Origin: Costus lasius
Taxonomy: Eukaryota > Streptophyta > Magnoliopsida > Zingiberales > Costaceae
Length of the DNA: 64,000 bases
Reading direction: 5' to 3'
Assembly (NCBI GenBank): GCA_027563935.2
Contig: CM050450.1
Location: 93,928,439-93,992,438 of the forward strand
In this document: in pieces, positions 1 to 11,996 of the stretch
Numbering within the stretch: position 1 is the first letter of the stretch
How the letters are laid out: the number at the start of each line of letters is the position of its first letter
Position numbers and translations under genes: made by a program
Notes under the pieces: generated by a model
Seen by the model: only the letters and a program-made list of their open reading frames with translations
The model's database searches: none
What the model was told of the DNA's origin: nothing

Positions 1-237
1 TCCATGCTATTCTGGTCAAAAAGAAATGGAACATCTTTAGCGAGTAAAGATGTTAAAGGCCTAGCAATTTTAGAAAAATTCTCAATGAAGTGTCTATAAA
101 AGTCTGCATGTCCTAAGAAACTTCTTATTCCTTTGACGGAGTTTGGACGCGGCATTCTTTCCATCACATTGATTTTTGCTTTGTCGACTTTGATACCATG
201 CTCCAATATCAAATGACCAAGAACGATCCATTCTTTT
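1..237 (-). pseudogene. Ty3/gypsy (Athila/Tat-like) pol fragment, end of reverse transcriptase
   Basis: Read on the minus strand, this stretch gives one open frame with the hallmarks of the reverse transcriptase C-terminus and connection region of Athila/Tat-type gypsy elements. Visible motifs are WIVLGHLI, then VDKAKINV, then GIRSFLGHADFYRHFIENFS, then KIARPLTSLLAKDV. This part of the polymerase holds the RNA-DNA template rather than the catalytic Asp residues, which would lie to the right and are absent. The frame leaves the window at base 1 and stops abruptly at 237, where the LTR of element B begins. Orientation and lineage match the gypsy-like LTR at 51783-53735, so both may be parts of one element; that link is inference. 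It is a relic and not an expressed gene. Confidence 0.85.
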
Positions 238-246
238 TGTTGGGAA
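238..246 (-). repeat. Element B 3' LTR, terminal 9 bp
   Basis: TGTTGGGAA here is the outer tip of the LTR of B. It continues at 9324 after the insertion of A. The last five bases (GGGAA) are duplicated at 9324-9328. The matching tip in element C reads TTTCCCAACA at the other end of that LTR. Confidence 0.85.
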
Positions 247-1982
247 TGAAGAAACCCCTTTCAAGAGGGGGGCCGAAACTTGTAGAAAACCCCTTTCAAG
301 AGGGGAGCCGAAACCCTGATTGTGGCGCACATATAGAGTTTTTCAAGCGGAAGATAGGGCTTCATGGGATCGCAATCATAAAAGCATATGATCAACTTGT
401 ATAAGAGGAATAGATCTAAAAGATCATACCAATGCCATCGATTTGATGATGCCTTGGAAGCAAAGGTTCAAGTGCTCCTTCTCCAAAGGTGACGCACACA
501 ACCGATGACGATAGCTTGCTCTTTGAGTCCTTTGTGCTAGCAAAAGCACTTCAAAGAATCCTTGTCGCGTGAGGGTGTTTCGAGATGAAGCTTGGCGAGT
601 GTAACCTTCTTCTTCTCCTTCTCGTCCGAATCCTTTTCGCCCCCCAAGAGGAACGTTGAGAAGAGAAGAGTGAAGTCGAGCGTTCAAAACGCTTTTGCGT
701 TAAGGTGAAGTCGCCTTCATTACATTCCATAAATGGAAGATATGAAGCCATGCGCCACAACCAAACCAAAAACACCTAACGCCTTGAACCAAGCGTTCAC
801 CCTTTGTGAACCGGTTCAAGCAACTTTAATCCACTTCAATTTGGTTCAAGAACCAAATTAAACCAGCCCAAGCCATGGTCTAGATCTCACTCTGAACCAA
901 AGGGTTCAAGATCTAACCGTTCATCTCTTGATGCTCTTGATCTCACCGATCTAGCATCAACTCTCTCGATCGAAGCTTACCGATCTCAAGCCCCAATCAA
1001 TCAAACATGATCAGACCAGATCTCACTTACAATCAGAGTCTCTTTCCCTTTAAACTGAACCCAAACAATTTAGTCCACACGATCTGACTTAAGTAAGCCA
1101 TATCAACAAATTGTGCGACCCTGAGGGTTTCCTTTAAATGTCGGTAACGATAACTCACGTTATCACGATCAGTGAGGGGTATCTAGCAACACATCACTGT
1201 CTCCCGATATAAAGGAAAGAGTCTTCCAAGACTTCACCCAAACCACAGCACAAGCGTGAATCAACTCACTAGGCATTACATGTTTCCTTTGCCACTGGAT
1301 GTTCTTATTGGACAAGCCTGTCAAGCTTGTAACTCCAATATGATGAGCATGATTAGATCAGATGAGCATAGTCACCTGGGTATGGCCATACACTTTCTCA
1401 ATCATCTCATCTAGGGGGCCCCTATAGAACACCACACTCCTTCAACAAGGAGACGGCAATCCTCTATCTATCACTAGTGCCCTAACCTGACTCATGATCA
1501 TTATCCAAGATAGTCTATAACCATTATGTTTCAAATGATATTGAACTACCTCAAAACAATGACAATCATCATTTAGAAACACAAGTGATCTCAAGTCAGA
1601 GGACATGTGCCACTTGTTGCAATCAAGGATCATTCACATTGTGACAAGCAATTGAATATCCTAGTAGGGTCTGTCCAGTACATCCAATGTACCCATGAGT
1701 CTACATCTTATTCCATGCTCGAAGCATCCTATAAGATTAGAATACATATTAGTCTCAATCATATCAAGGCTGTCTCATGTTCACCAAGATATATCGACTA
1801 AGGACATTTAGCATGTCAGCCTAGCTGAACAGCTTTGAGACATTATTCAGTAGTACACTTATTACAGCAGACAAGGTAACAACCTGAATAATAACCATGC
1901 CTTTATAAACACAAGAGTTTATTACATGATACTGATACAATCCCAAGGCCTCAAACATTAGCCTTAAGGGCATACCCCAACA
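247..1982 (-). repeat. Element A 3' LTR (left copy)
   Basis: Starts TGAAGAAACC and ends CCCCAACA on the plus strand, that is TGTTGGGG...TTCA in the direction of the element. It is 1736 bp, identical in length to the partner at 7588-9323. The outer end (U5 side) carries two copies of the hairpin CCCCTTTCAAGAGGGG at 255-270 and 290-305. Small ORFs inside it are not supported as genes. Confidence 0.97.
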
Positions 1983-1993
1983 ATCTCCCACTT
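1983..1993 (-). promoter_or_regulatory. Element A polypurine tract
   Basis: On the minus strand this reads AAGTGGGAGAT directly before the LTR. It is the usual site for priming plus-strand DNA synthesis, and the same string sits at the same place in D, E, F and H. Confidence 0.9.
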
Positions 1994-2002
1994 GCACTTA
2001 AT

Positions 2003-5000
2003 CTAATGGTTGAGAAATCTCAAACCCATGTTATTACAGTGCTTCTCATGCTTCAGCTGCGCCAGAGGCTTGGTAAGCGGGTCAGCCAGATTGTCGTCTG
2101 TATGAACCTTGCATATTTTGATCTCGCCACGATCTATGATCTCCCGGATCAAGTGAAACCGTCTCTGTATGTGCTTGGACTTCTGGTGCGACTGTGGTTC
2201 CTTTGCTTGTGGGATGGCTCCAGTGTTATCACAGAAGATAACCAAAGGATCGACACTCGAAGGAACAACACCAAGTTCTCTCACGAACTTACGAATCCAC
2301 ACTGCCTCCTTGGATGCTTCCGAGGCTGCAACATACTCGGCTTCTGTTGTGGAATCAGCAACAGTTGACTGTTTGAAACTCTTCCACACCACTGCTCCAC
2401 CATTCAAGCTAAAAACATAGCCTGATTGCGATCGGAAATCATCCTGGTCCGACTGGAACGAAGCGTCAGTATATCCTTCTATACTGAGTTCTTCCTGACC
2501 ACCATATATCAAGAACATATCTTTGGTCCTCCGCAGATATTTTAAGATGTTCTTGACTGCAATCGAGTGTGCCTGTCCTGGATTACTTTGGAAACGACTG
2601 GTCACGCTTAACCCGTAAGCGACGTCTGGGCGAGTACACAACATCGCATACATAATGGACCCAATAGCCGAAGCATAAGGCGTATTGTCCATTTCATCTT
2701 TCTCAGTCTGTGTTTGTGGACACTGACTCTTCGAAAGATTCAGACCATGTCTGACTGGAAGATATCCCCTTTTAGATTTCTCTAAATGGAATCTTTCCAG
2801 GACCTTATCGATGTAAGTACTCTGGCACAGCTCGAGAAGCCTCTTAGATCTATCCCTGTAGATCTTCACACCTAATACATAGGCTGCTTCTCCTAAATCT
2901 TTCATCTGGAAACATTTCCTTAGCCATGCCTTAACCGCATGCATTTCTGGAATATCGTTTCCAATGATCAAGATATCATCGACGTAGAGGACTAGGAAAG
3001 TAATCACGCTCCCACTAAACCTCTTATATACACACGGGTCATCTTCGTTCTTGATGAAACCAAACTCAGAGATTGATTCATCAAAACGAATATTCCAGCT
3101 TCTAGATGCTTGTTTCAGTCCATAAATGGACTTCTTTAGTTTGCATATTTTATGACGATCTGATGGATTAGTGAAACCTTCAGGTTGTGTCATATACACA
3201 TCCTCATCCAGATTTCCATTAAGGAAAGCTGTTTTCACATCCATCTGCCAGATCTCATAATCGTAATATGCAGCTATCGCGAAAAGAATCCGAATAGACT
3301 TAAACATGGCTACAGGAGAGAAAGTTTCATCATAATCTATCCCGTAGATTTGTTTGAAACCTTTCGCAACTAGCCTGCTTTTATAGGTAACCACGTTACC
3401 ATCCATGTCAATCTTCTTCTTGAAGATCCATTTACAGCCTATAGGGATTACTCCCGGAGGCGGATCAACCAAATCCCAGACTTGGTTATCTGACATGGAG
3501 TCCATCTCGGCTCGCATAGCTTCAAGCCATTTAGCTGACTCCGGTCCACTGACCGCATCCGCATAAGTAAGGGGTTCATCATTATCAATGATGTAGACTC
3601 CGTCATAGCGCTCAGGCTGACGACGGATCCTTCCCGATCTTCGCGGTTCCCGTGATATCTGAGCCTCAGGTTGTTCAGTAACCTGTTCTGCCGGCTCAGG
3701 CTCATCCAACTGTGCTTGACTACTTTGTCCTTCCTCTGGATTCTCATCCAGCTTTATTTCTCTCCCACTGGCCTCTTGCAGAAGAAACTCCTTCTCAAGA
3801 AATATGGCCGTCCAAGCAACAAATACTTTGTTCTCTTTGGGATCGTAGAAATAATAACCCTTAGTTTCCTTAGGGTAACCGACAAAGATACATTTCTCAG
3901 ATCTGCTTTCTAGTTTCCCAGAGGCGAGCTTTTTGACATAAGCCTCGCAACCCCAGATCCTGATAAATGTCAAGCTCGGCTGTTTCCCATACCATAATTC
4001 ATATGGCGTCTTTGAAACGGCCTTGGATGGCACTCGGTTTAGTACCTTTGCAGCTGTTTCCAGTGCAAATCCCCAAAAGGAATATGGAAGAGTAGCCTGA
4101 CTCATCATAGAACGAACCATATCAAGTAACGTTCTATTTCTCCTCTCGGACACACCATTCCATTGCGGTGTTCCTGGCGGAGTGAGCTGTGAGATAATCC
4201 CACACTCCTTCAGATAGTCAGTAAACGCATGACTCAGGTATTCTCCACCTCGATCAGAACGAAGTGCCTTGATATTTCGGCCTAGCTGATTCTGTACTTC
4301 ATTCTTGAACTCTTTGAACTTGTCAAAGGATTCACTCTTATGTCTCATTAGATAGACATAACCATATCTACTGAAATCATCAGTAAATGTAATGAAGTAC
4401 TGATAGCCACCTCTGGCATGTTTACTAAATGGCCCACACACATCACTATGTATAAGGTCAAGTAAACCTGAAGCCCTTTGACCTTTGTTAGGAAAAGGTG
4501 ACTTCGTCATTTTACCCATTAAACAAGCTTTGCATGTATCAATCTCCTCATAGGAGAATGATCCCAGCAGTCCATGATCATGCAACCGCTTAATGCGCTT
4601 CTTGTTGATATGGCCTAAACGACTATGCCATAACAAGGTGCTGTCTTCAGCATACTTGGCTTTCTTATTATCAATGTTTTGTATAGAATATTCCATGTCC
4701 AACATGAATAACCCATTGTTAATTGAACCAGTTGCATAAACAATATTATCTAAAGATAAAACACACTTTGAAATATTGCATTCAAAGGCAAATCCTTTCC
4801 TGACAAGAGCAGGAATTGAGATAATATTCTTGGTTATACTGGGTACAAAATAACAATTGTTTAATTCCAATACAATGCCAGATGGTAAAGAAATGAAATA
4901 GTCTCCTACAGCAACAGCAGCAACCCGTGCCCCGTTTCCAACGCGTAGGTCTACCTCATGCTGTCCCACCTGCCTTCTTCTCTTAAGTTCCTGTACATTT

Positions 5001-5194
5001 GAACAAATGTGAACTCCACATGCAGTGTTCAACACCCATGACATAGAAGAAGAAGATAACATGACCTCAGTCACATATATACCTGAGCCAGAAGCGATGC
5101 TTCCCCTCTTATCTCCTTGGAGCGCTTTACAGTCCTTTTTCCAGTGACCCAGCTGGCCACAGTGGAAACACCTGTTGTCCTTCGCCCGCTTCAC
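2003..5194 (-). pseudogene. Element A pol (zinc knuckle, protease, integrase, RT, RNase H)
   Basis: This 1063-codon frame continues the gag frame at 5198-5887 after a single in-frame TAA (5195-5197), where F has CAG and D and E have CAA. It begins at the CCHC knuckle (CFHCGQLGHWKKDC), which binds RNA. The protease site reads WVLNTACGVH at 5027-5029, whereas F, E and D read WVLDTACGVH, so the catalytic Asp is Asn here. Integrase motifs HSDVCGP, RSDRGGEY and SERRNRT (DD35E spacing) follow, then RT with MDVKTAFLNG and YVDD, then RNase H with GYTDASF and FCDNTGA. The frame ends at FLNH just before the polypurine tract. Without the stop, gag and pol would form one polyprotein as in F. The stop and the protease change make an active product unlikely. 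Confidence 0.95.
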
Positions 5195-5197
5195 CTT

Positions 5198-5887
5198 TTA
5201 TTTCAGAGCCTTACTGTAGTTCTTGACAGGGGCCTTGCCCTTCTTCCCCTTCTTCTTGTTACTAGAAGGAACCATTACGACAGAGGTTGAAGGCTTTCCC
5301 TTCAGAGTCTCCTCAGTTGTCAAGAGCATATTCAGCAGCTCTGCCGGAGTACAATCGATCTTGTTCATATTAAAATTAATAATGAACGCATCGAAAGAGG
5401 GCGGGAGAGACTGCAGAATAATATCTACAGCAAGCTCCTGGTTGATGGTATGCCCCAGTTTCTCCAGAGCCTCCTTGTGCCCAATCATCTTGAGCACGTG
5501 AGCTCCCACTGGGCTCCCTTCAGCCAGTTTGCTCTGAAAGAAAAGCTTTGTCAGATTATAGCGTTCTGTCCTCGCCTGTGCTGCATACAGCATCTTGAGG
5601 TTCGCTATAATTTCTATAGCCGACATATCCTCGTGCTGACGCTGCAGCGGTGGCGTCATAGACGCTAGCATCAGGCAAGCGACATCAATGCTATCATTGA
5701 CGTGCTTTTCATAAGCATCACGAACCGCCCTTGCGGCGTTCGCAGCGGGTTGAGGCGGCATAGCCGTCTCGAGGACATACAGTTTCCTCTCTGCCTTAAG
5801 AACAATCTTAAGGTGTCCGAACCAGTCTGAGAAGTTTGGCCCAGCAAACTTCTCCCTTTCCAGTAGGGATCGCACATTGAAGCTCAT
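5198..5887 (-). pseudogene. Element A gag (capsid part of a broken gag-pol)
   Basis: A 229-codon frame starting at MSFNVRSLLEREKF, the same start as in F, where the ATG follows gcagcaacgaacacc. Copia Gag proteins assemble the virus-like particle that packages the element RNA. The body matches residues 1-229 of the F polyprotein: the central region includes LYAAQARTERYNLTKLFF, and the C-terminal part is rich in Lys (NKKKGKKGKAP). The frame ends in TAA right before the CCHC knuckle, so the capsid alone would be made without the RNA-binding motif or enzymes. In an ancestral CAA codon the change is one C-to-T step; from the CAG seen in F it needs two. Confidence 0.93.
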
Positions 5888-7573
5888 GGTGTTCGTTGCT
5901 GCAGGAATCTACAACAATGCAAGAACAGCAAGGTCAGTATCAATGTCTAGAATCAATCCAGGACTTAAGAAAGATTCTTTTCTCACTATTTTCTCTGACT
6001 GAAAAATCCAGTAAACAGTCCGAAAGAGTAACACTCTTTTAGTGAGATGGGATCCAGATTTCATACTTGGTCTCCGCGTCCCGCTCAGGCGAGATAAGAT
6101 GCACAGAGATGACAAGCACTAATTTCTGGTAGGCTGTACCAGCCAATCGCCAACCCGTGCGATTCCCCTTCATCTGGGCAATCCAGCAGACTGCGCCAAC
6201 TGAGTTGGTACAACACAGTCTCTGATCCCACAGATGGCTGCCTCCATGTGCTACCATATGCGCCACATATGTAGCCTACATGGTCAAGCTGACCCGACCT
6301 ACTCCCTGGACCACCACGTGCTATGCTGAGCAACGAGAAGGGATAAATCCCTACTCTGTAACACGCAGGTGAAATCCCGCACTGTCTGAAGATAGATGGA
6401 CGTGCCCACTGAGTGGGTACAACACGGCTCCAACGATAATCAGAAGATAAACCCTATGGTGATAGCAGAAGATAAACTCATGCAGTTCTAATTATATAAG
6501 GAATAAAAAGAAAGCATGTATCTTATGTGGTAAAAGCCCATAGAGCCTTAGTAAGACCTTAACCTAATTTTAAGTCTTCACTAGCTCTTCTTGGGTCTTT
6601 TGCCTTTCATCTGGTCCAACCCAGGGCCCTAGCGCCAAGAGCACCTCAGGTGCGCCACCAGGTGAATTCCCCTCTTGGATGTGTGCCTTTGTGTTCTTGT
6701 CTGATTGAAACACATTTTAATCTATCTGGACAAGGTTGACTCACAGGTCAACTACACATTATAAATAAATTAAAAATTGTGATTCGCAGATCACAAAATA
6801 ATAATTTACCAGGCTCGCAGGCCCCAGCACAGCACACATTAAAAGGGCAACCCACATAAGATTAAATAAACAAGCACATGGCATCAAATCAACATGTGAT
6901 CCATTTAACAAGAAAATAAAATTTTGAAAACCCCATTGGCATCAATTTTAATTTTCTTATGAGCCCTACAACCTTACAATGGTCCATTGATAGGGATCCA
7001 CTCATCCATCTAGTCAGATCCTCTGTCCCTTGCATGCACCAAGTCCTAACTGACTCGCGTTGACCTAATGGTCAACCATGCATGCGCCAAGGGCTGAACA
7101 ACCCTCATGAGTTCTGGCAAGCGGGTGTGACCCCGGGCCTAACTCATGTGTTCTTACTGGTTGTCTCAACCAGACCTCGCTACACGCCTAAGATGCAATC
7201 GACCTATGGCCACCTTGTGCTTGCGCACAGGTGCCATCTGGTCGATCCATCTAGGCTGTCAGATGGTCTGATCAGACTATTGGATCCAACATAGAGGTGA
7301 CTTCAACCCCATCAACCCATCTAAGGGTTTATTGTAGGCGCCACTTAGATCTAGTGAGGCGCACAAGTGATTAAGTTTTTAAGAAAACCTACATCATTCA
7401 ACATGCGCCCTCCTTCATCATATATGCGTGCGCAAGGGAGTAAAAACATACACCATGTATTTTTCACTACTAAACATGAGATGCGCAAGATGCTAACTAC
7501 TAGATCTACTAGTTAAACACAAACAAGGATCACAAATCAACAAGCAATCATATGATTCTACATACAACCGCAT
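5888..7573 (-). other. Element A untranslated leader
   Basis: Non-coding region between PBS and gag on the minus strand. It holds two short palindromes, CCAACTGAGTTGG at 6196-6208 and CCCACTGAGTGGG at 6405-6417, which recur in D, E and F. The tRNA-like A-box/B-box segment of D, E and I is missing here: the local sequence passes from GCACACAT straight to a short AGAGGGG stretch around 6665-6690. No supported ORF. Confidence 0.85.
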
Positions 7574-7585
7574 CCTCTGATACCA
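7574..7585 (-). promoter_or_regulatory. Element A primer-binding site
   Basis: On the minus strand this is TGGTATCAGAGG, two bases inside the 5' LTR. It is complementary to the 3' end of initiator tRNA-Met except for the last base (GC in D, E, F and I). Confidence 0.9.
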
Positions 7586-7587
7586 AT

Positions 7588-9323
7588 TGAAGAAACCCCT
7601 TTCAAGAGGGGGGCCGAAACTTGTAGAAAACCCCTTTCAAGAGGGGAGCCGAAACCCTGATTGTGGCGCACATATAGAGTTTTGCAAGCGGAAGATAGGG
7701 CTTCATGGGATCGCAATCATAAAAGCATATGATCAACTTGTATAAGAGGAATAGATCTAAAAGATCATACCAATGCCATCGATTTGATGATGCCTTGGAA
7801 GCAAAGGTTCAAGTGCTCCTTCTCCAAAGGTGACGCACACAACCGATGTCGATAGCTTGCTCTTTGAGTCCTTTGTGCTAGCAAAAGCACTTCAAAGAAT
7901 CCTTGTCGCGTGAGGGTGTTTCGAGATGAAGCTTGGCGAGTGTAACCTTCTTCTTCTCCTTCTCGTCCGAATCCTTTTCGCCCCCCAAGAGGAACGTTGA
8001 GAAGAGAAGAGTGAAGTCGAGCGTTCAAAACGCTTTTGCGTTAAGGTGAAGTCGCCTTCATTACATTCCATAAATGGAAGATATGAAGCCATGCGCCACA
8101 ACCAAACCAAAAACGCCTAACGCCTTGAACCAAGCGTTCACCCTTTGTGAACCGGTTCAAGCAACTTTAATCCACTTCAATTTGGTTCAAGAACCAAATT
8201 AAACCAGCCCAAGCCATGGTCTAGATCTCACTCTGAACCAAAGGGTTCAAGATCTAACCGTTCATCTCTTGATGCTCTTGATCTCACCGATCTAGCATCA
8301 ACTCTCTCGATCGAAGCTTACCGATCTCAAGCCCCAATCAATCAAACATGATCAGACCAGATCTCACTTACAATCAGAGTCTCTTTCCCTTTAAACTGAA
8401 CCCAAACAATTCAGTCCACACGATCTGACTTAAGTAAGCCATATCACCAAATTGTGCGACCCTGAGGGTTTCCTTTAAATGTCGGTAACGATAACTCACG
8501 TTATCACGATCAGTGAGGGGTATCTAGCAACACATCACTGTCTCCCGATATAAAGGAAAGAGTCTTCCAAGACTTCACCCAAACCACAGCACAAGCGTGA
8601 ATCAACTCACTAGGCATTACATGTTTCCTTTGCCACTGGATGTTCTTATTGGACAAGCCTGTCAAGCTTGTAACTCCAATATGATGAGCATGATTAGATC
8701 AGATGAGCATAGTCACCTGGGTATGGCCATACACTTTCTCAATCATCTCATCTAGGGGGCCCCTATAGAACACCACACTCATTCAACAAGGAGACGGCAA
8801 TCCTCTATCTGTCACTAGTGCCCTAACCTGACTCATGATCATTATCCAAGATAGTCTATAACCATTATGTTTTAAATGATATTGAACTACCTCAAAACAA
8901 TGACAATCATCATTTAGAAACACAAGTGATCTCAAGTCAGAGGACATGTGCCACTTGTTGCAATCAAGGATCATTCACATTGTGACAAGCAATTGAATAT
9001 CCTAGTAGGGTCTGTCCAGTACATCCAATGTACCCATGAGTCTACATCTTATTCCATGCTCGAAGCATCCTATAAGATTAGAATACATATTAGTCTCAAT
9101 CATATCAAGGCTATCTCATGTTCACCAAGATATATCGACTAAGGACATTTAGCATGTCAGCCTAGCTGAACAGCTTTGAGACATTATTCAGTAGTACACT
9201 TATTACAGCAGACAAGGTAACAGCCTGAATAATAACCATGCCTTTATAAACACAAGAGTTTATTACATGATACTGATACAATCCCAAGGCCTCAAACATT
9301 AGCCTTAAGGGCATACCCCAACA
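7588..9323 (-). repeat. Element A 5' LTR (right copy)
   Basis: 1736 bp, the partner of 247-1982, with about ten mismatches by eye (for example a c-to-a change in the cactccttcaac segment). As the 5' LTR it would hold the promoter of A. I could not place a convincing TATA box. Confidence 0.97.
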
Positions 9324-10824
9324 GGGAAGCCCCGGGGATATTTTATAATTTTTCACAGAGATTACAATTGCACAGCGAAATAATATCCCCGAAACAGGCC
9401 GGTCCCAAAAACCCAGTGAAGATCGTCTTGTGAGGGAGTCGACATGATGAGATAGTAAGTACCTAGAGCAAGCGTGAATGTCGATGTCGAGGTAGGCGCC
9501 CAAGCGTGCGCCCTCTGCAGTCTCACACACACGGATGCCTCGAGCTCTCTTCTTCCACGCCCGGTACTAGCCTTGGGAAGAAGATCCAAGCCTTTGTTCA
9601 CCTTCTTCAAGCCTTGCGCCACCTCCAAGGATGAAGCACCAAAGAAGAAGGAGAAGGGAAGAGATGCCGCCAGGTACAAGTCCACCTTGAGCTAAGAGGA
9701 AGGGGAGGAAGCTTGCTAGCGGCAATGGAAGAGGAGCTTGCGCCAATGGTATCCTTGCTCTCGTGCCTTAACTTGCGCACGCCAAAAATGGATTGTCAAT
9801 GGCCTCACGCATGCATCTATTATATAGATGTAAGAGGCGGTGGCAAAGCAAGGGGTGGGTGCAACTTTCATGAGAAGAAATCGGCTAGGGTTAGGGTTTA
9901 GAAGTAATTAGGGTTTGAGGTAAGGAAAGTCTCCAAAACTTTACCAAAAACCTCTCCTAATTATCCATATCCGCATGAGACCTTCCTAAGAAGTCCATCA
10001 AGCCATATCAGCCCCAAGACTTGCCATAGAGGCAAGCATACCATGAAAGGATGAAGGGCAAGGCACCTTTTACTTCCTAATGAAGCCTTAGGCGCCAACT
10101 CCTCCCCATTATGCCCCTAGGCGCCAATGGGAGGAGTTTTCTCCCCATTATACCCTTTTAGCCCATTAGCTCTTCATGACAACTTGTTATTGGGCCTCAT
10201 TGGGTAATGAGCTAGCCCAAACTTCATTACATTGGTTGATTAAGCAATTGGATCTAATCCAATGCAACCCTAATCCAAATTTGACCAACCATGGTCAAAT
10301 ACGGGTCAACCTGCCAAATATGAAGTTTGGCTTCAATAACTCTCTTCCATCTCATCAGGCCCATTGGCGCTGCTGAAATCTACAAAATAGATCTGAGTTA
10401 TCCAATAACTTGATTATAAGGCTTCCCGATCAATACGAGAACTCGAGTATCAAGGTGTGTGACCTTGTTGGTTCCTCTGACATTGGCAGTGCTGACCTAA
10501 TGTCACCACAAGCAGTGAGTGGCACCTAGCAATGCATCGCTGCTACCCAAGTCATTGGAATGGATATCGACATCGACATCCCCATCATCGCAACTAGGCA
10601 CAAATGTATTACAGTCTCTTTGCCGAACTAATATCCGATTGGACAAGTGTGTCATCACTTGTTTTCATCCAATCACATGGTCATGACTAAATCAAGTTCT
10701 CACCTTGGTATTGTCATACACTTTCAGTCATAGAACCATAGAGGAGCTCCATGGATATCAAACTTCCTATAGGAAGGGGCAAATCCTCCTGTCTGTCCAT
10801 TAACCTTCTCAGATGGGTCGTGAC
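9324..10824 (-). repeat. Element B 3' LTR, middle segment
   Basis: Continues 238-246 after the TSD GGGAA. It is the reverse complement of the family LTR seen in C: the blocks for Ile-free non-coding stretches such as gtgtgaccttg, ccactcactgc (in reverse) and aaaatatcccc match 11287-11996 and 50590-50673. A TATA-like motif (CTATATAAT on the minus strand) lies at 9819-9827. It stops at 10824, where C is inserted with TSD GTGAC (10820-10824 and 50674-50678). Confidence 0.85.
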
Positions 10825-11996
10825 TGTCGGTGTATATGCCCTGAGACCTATATTTGGTCAACCTATGTACTACTTGACTTTGATACTTATATATCATTAT
10901 GGCATTGTTGTTATCATTGTTTGTTTACATCTGCGATTATGTGCTTACATGATAATGTCCCCAAAGACAGATTGGATCATGCTCAAATGATTGTCCCCAG
11001 TCAATGTACCTGAGTGCATATGGGACAGCTCTGGTACTTGTGAGACTGGTATATGTGCTGGTTAGGCACTAGGTGCTAGCGCAAACATATGGGCATATCA
11101 GTGATAGAATGCTGGATTGACCCGCTGTGAGGCAACGATTTAGTGTCATGAGTTACCCTCACAAGTAATAGGAGATGCATTAATCGTTAGACTTGAGGTC
11201 ATTGACTCTTCTGTATGATTAGGGACGTGCTTTGATGCAACCTAATACCTCACCATAATTGGGAGGTTATAACGGTTGTCATTGAGTATGTCACGACCCA
11301 TATTAGGAGATCAATGTACAGACAAAAGGATTTGCCCTTCCTATGGGAAGCTTGATATCCTTGGAGCTCCTCTATGGTTCTATGACTGAAAGTGTATGAC
11401 CATACCCAGGTGAAAATCCAATTTAGTCATGACCATGTGATTGGATGAAAACAAATGATGACACACTTGTCCAATCGGATATCAGTTCGACAAAGGGACT
11501 GTAATGTATCTATACCTAGTTGCGATGATGGGGATGTCGATGTCGATATCTATTCCAATGACTTGGGTAGCAGCGATGCACTGCTAGGTGCCACTCACTG
11601 CTTGTGGTGACCTTAGGTCAACACTACCAACGTCAAAGGAACCTATAGGGTCGCATACCAAGATACTCGAGTTCTCATATTGATCGGGAAGCCTTATGGT
11701 TGAGTTATTGGATAACTCGGATCTATTTTGGAGATTTCATCAGCGCGAATAGGCCTGATGAGATAGAAGAGAGTTATTGGAGCCAAACTTCATTTTTGGC
11801 AGGTTGACCTGAAATTGAGCATGACTGGTTACATTTGGATTAGGGTTGCATTGGATTGGATCCAATGGCTTAATCAACTTGTGCAATGAAGTTTGGGCTT
11901 GCTCATTACCCAATAAGGCCCAATAACTAGTTGTCATAAAGAAGTAATGGGCTAAAAGGGTATAATGGTGAGAAGACTCACCCCATTGGCGCCTAG
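10825..11996 (+). repeat. Element C solo LTR, first part
   Basis: First 1172 bp of the LTR of C, from TGTCGGTG to the TSD CCTAG (11992-11996) at the D insertion. The part from about 11287 onward is the reverse complement of about 10088-10824 in B, so the two form inverted-repeat arms about 460 bp apart. No gene is supported. Confidence 0.88.

Larger units (their letters stand above)
247..9323 (-). mobile_element. Element A: full-length Ty1/copia retrotransposon, main family
   Basis: A complete 9077-bp element on the minus strand with two LTRs of 1736 bp each (247-1982 and 7588-9323), a PBS, a PPT and both coding parts. The TSD GGGAA flanks it at 242-246 and 9324-9328. It is inserted only 9 bp inside the end of the LTR of B. 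By eye the two LTRs differ at about ten positions. Gag is separated from pol by an in-frame TAA, and the protease aspartate is changed to Asn, so A is probably not autonomous, although its LTRs and cis signals look intact. Confidence 0.97.

Noticed and set aside
1607..1801. A 64-codon ORF that recurs in the LTRs (also 8948-9142, 15090-15284, 17394-17588, 24830-25024, 31649-31843, 61107-61301).
   Set aside because: It recurs because the LTRs themselves are near-identical copies. It is antisense to the element, has no recognisable domain, and is broken in D and H.
9885..9905. Telomere-like agggttagggttt.
   Set aside because: Only two partial units; common in plant LTR sequence.
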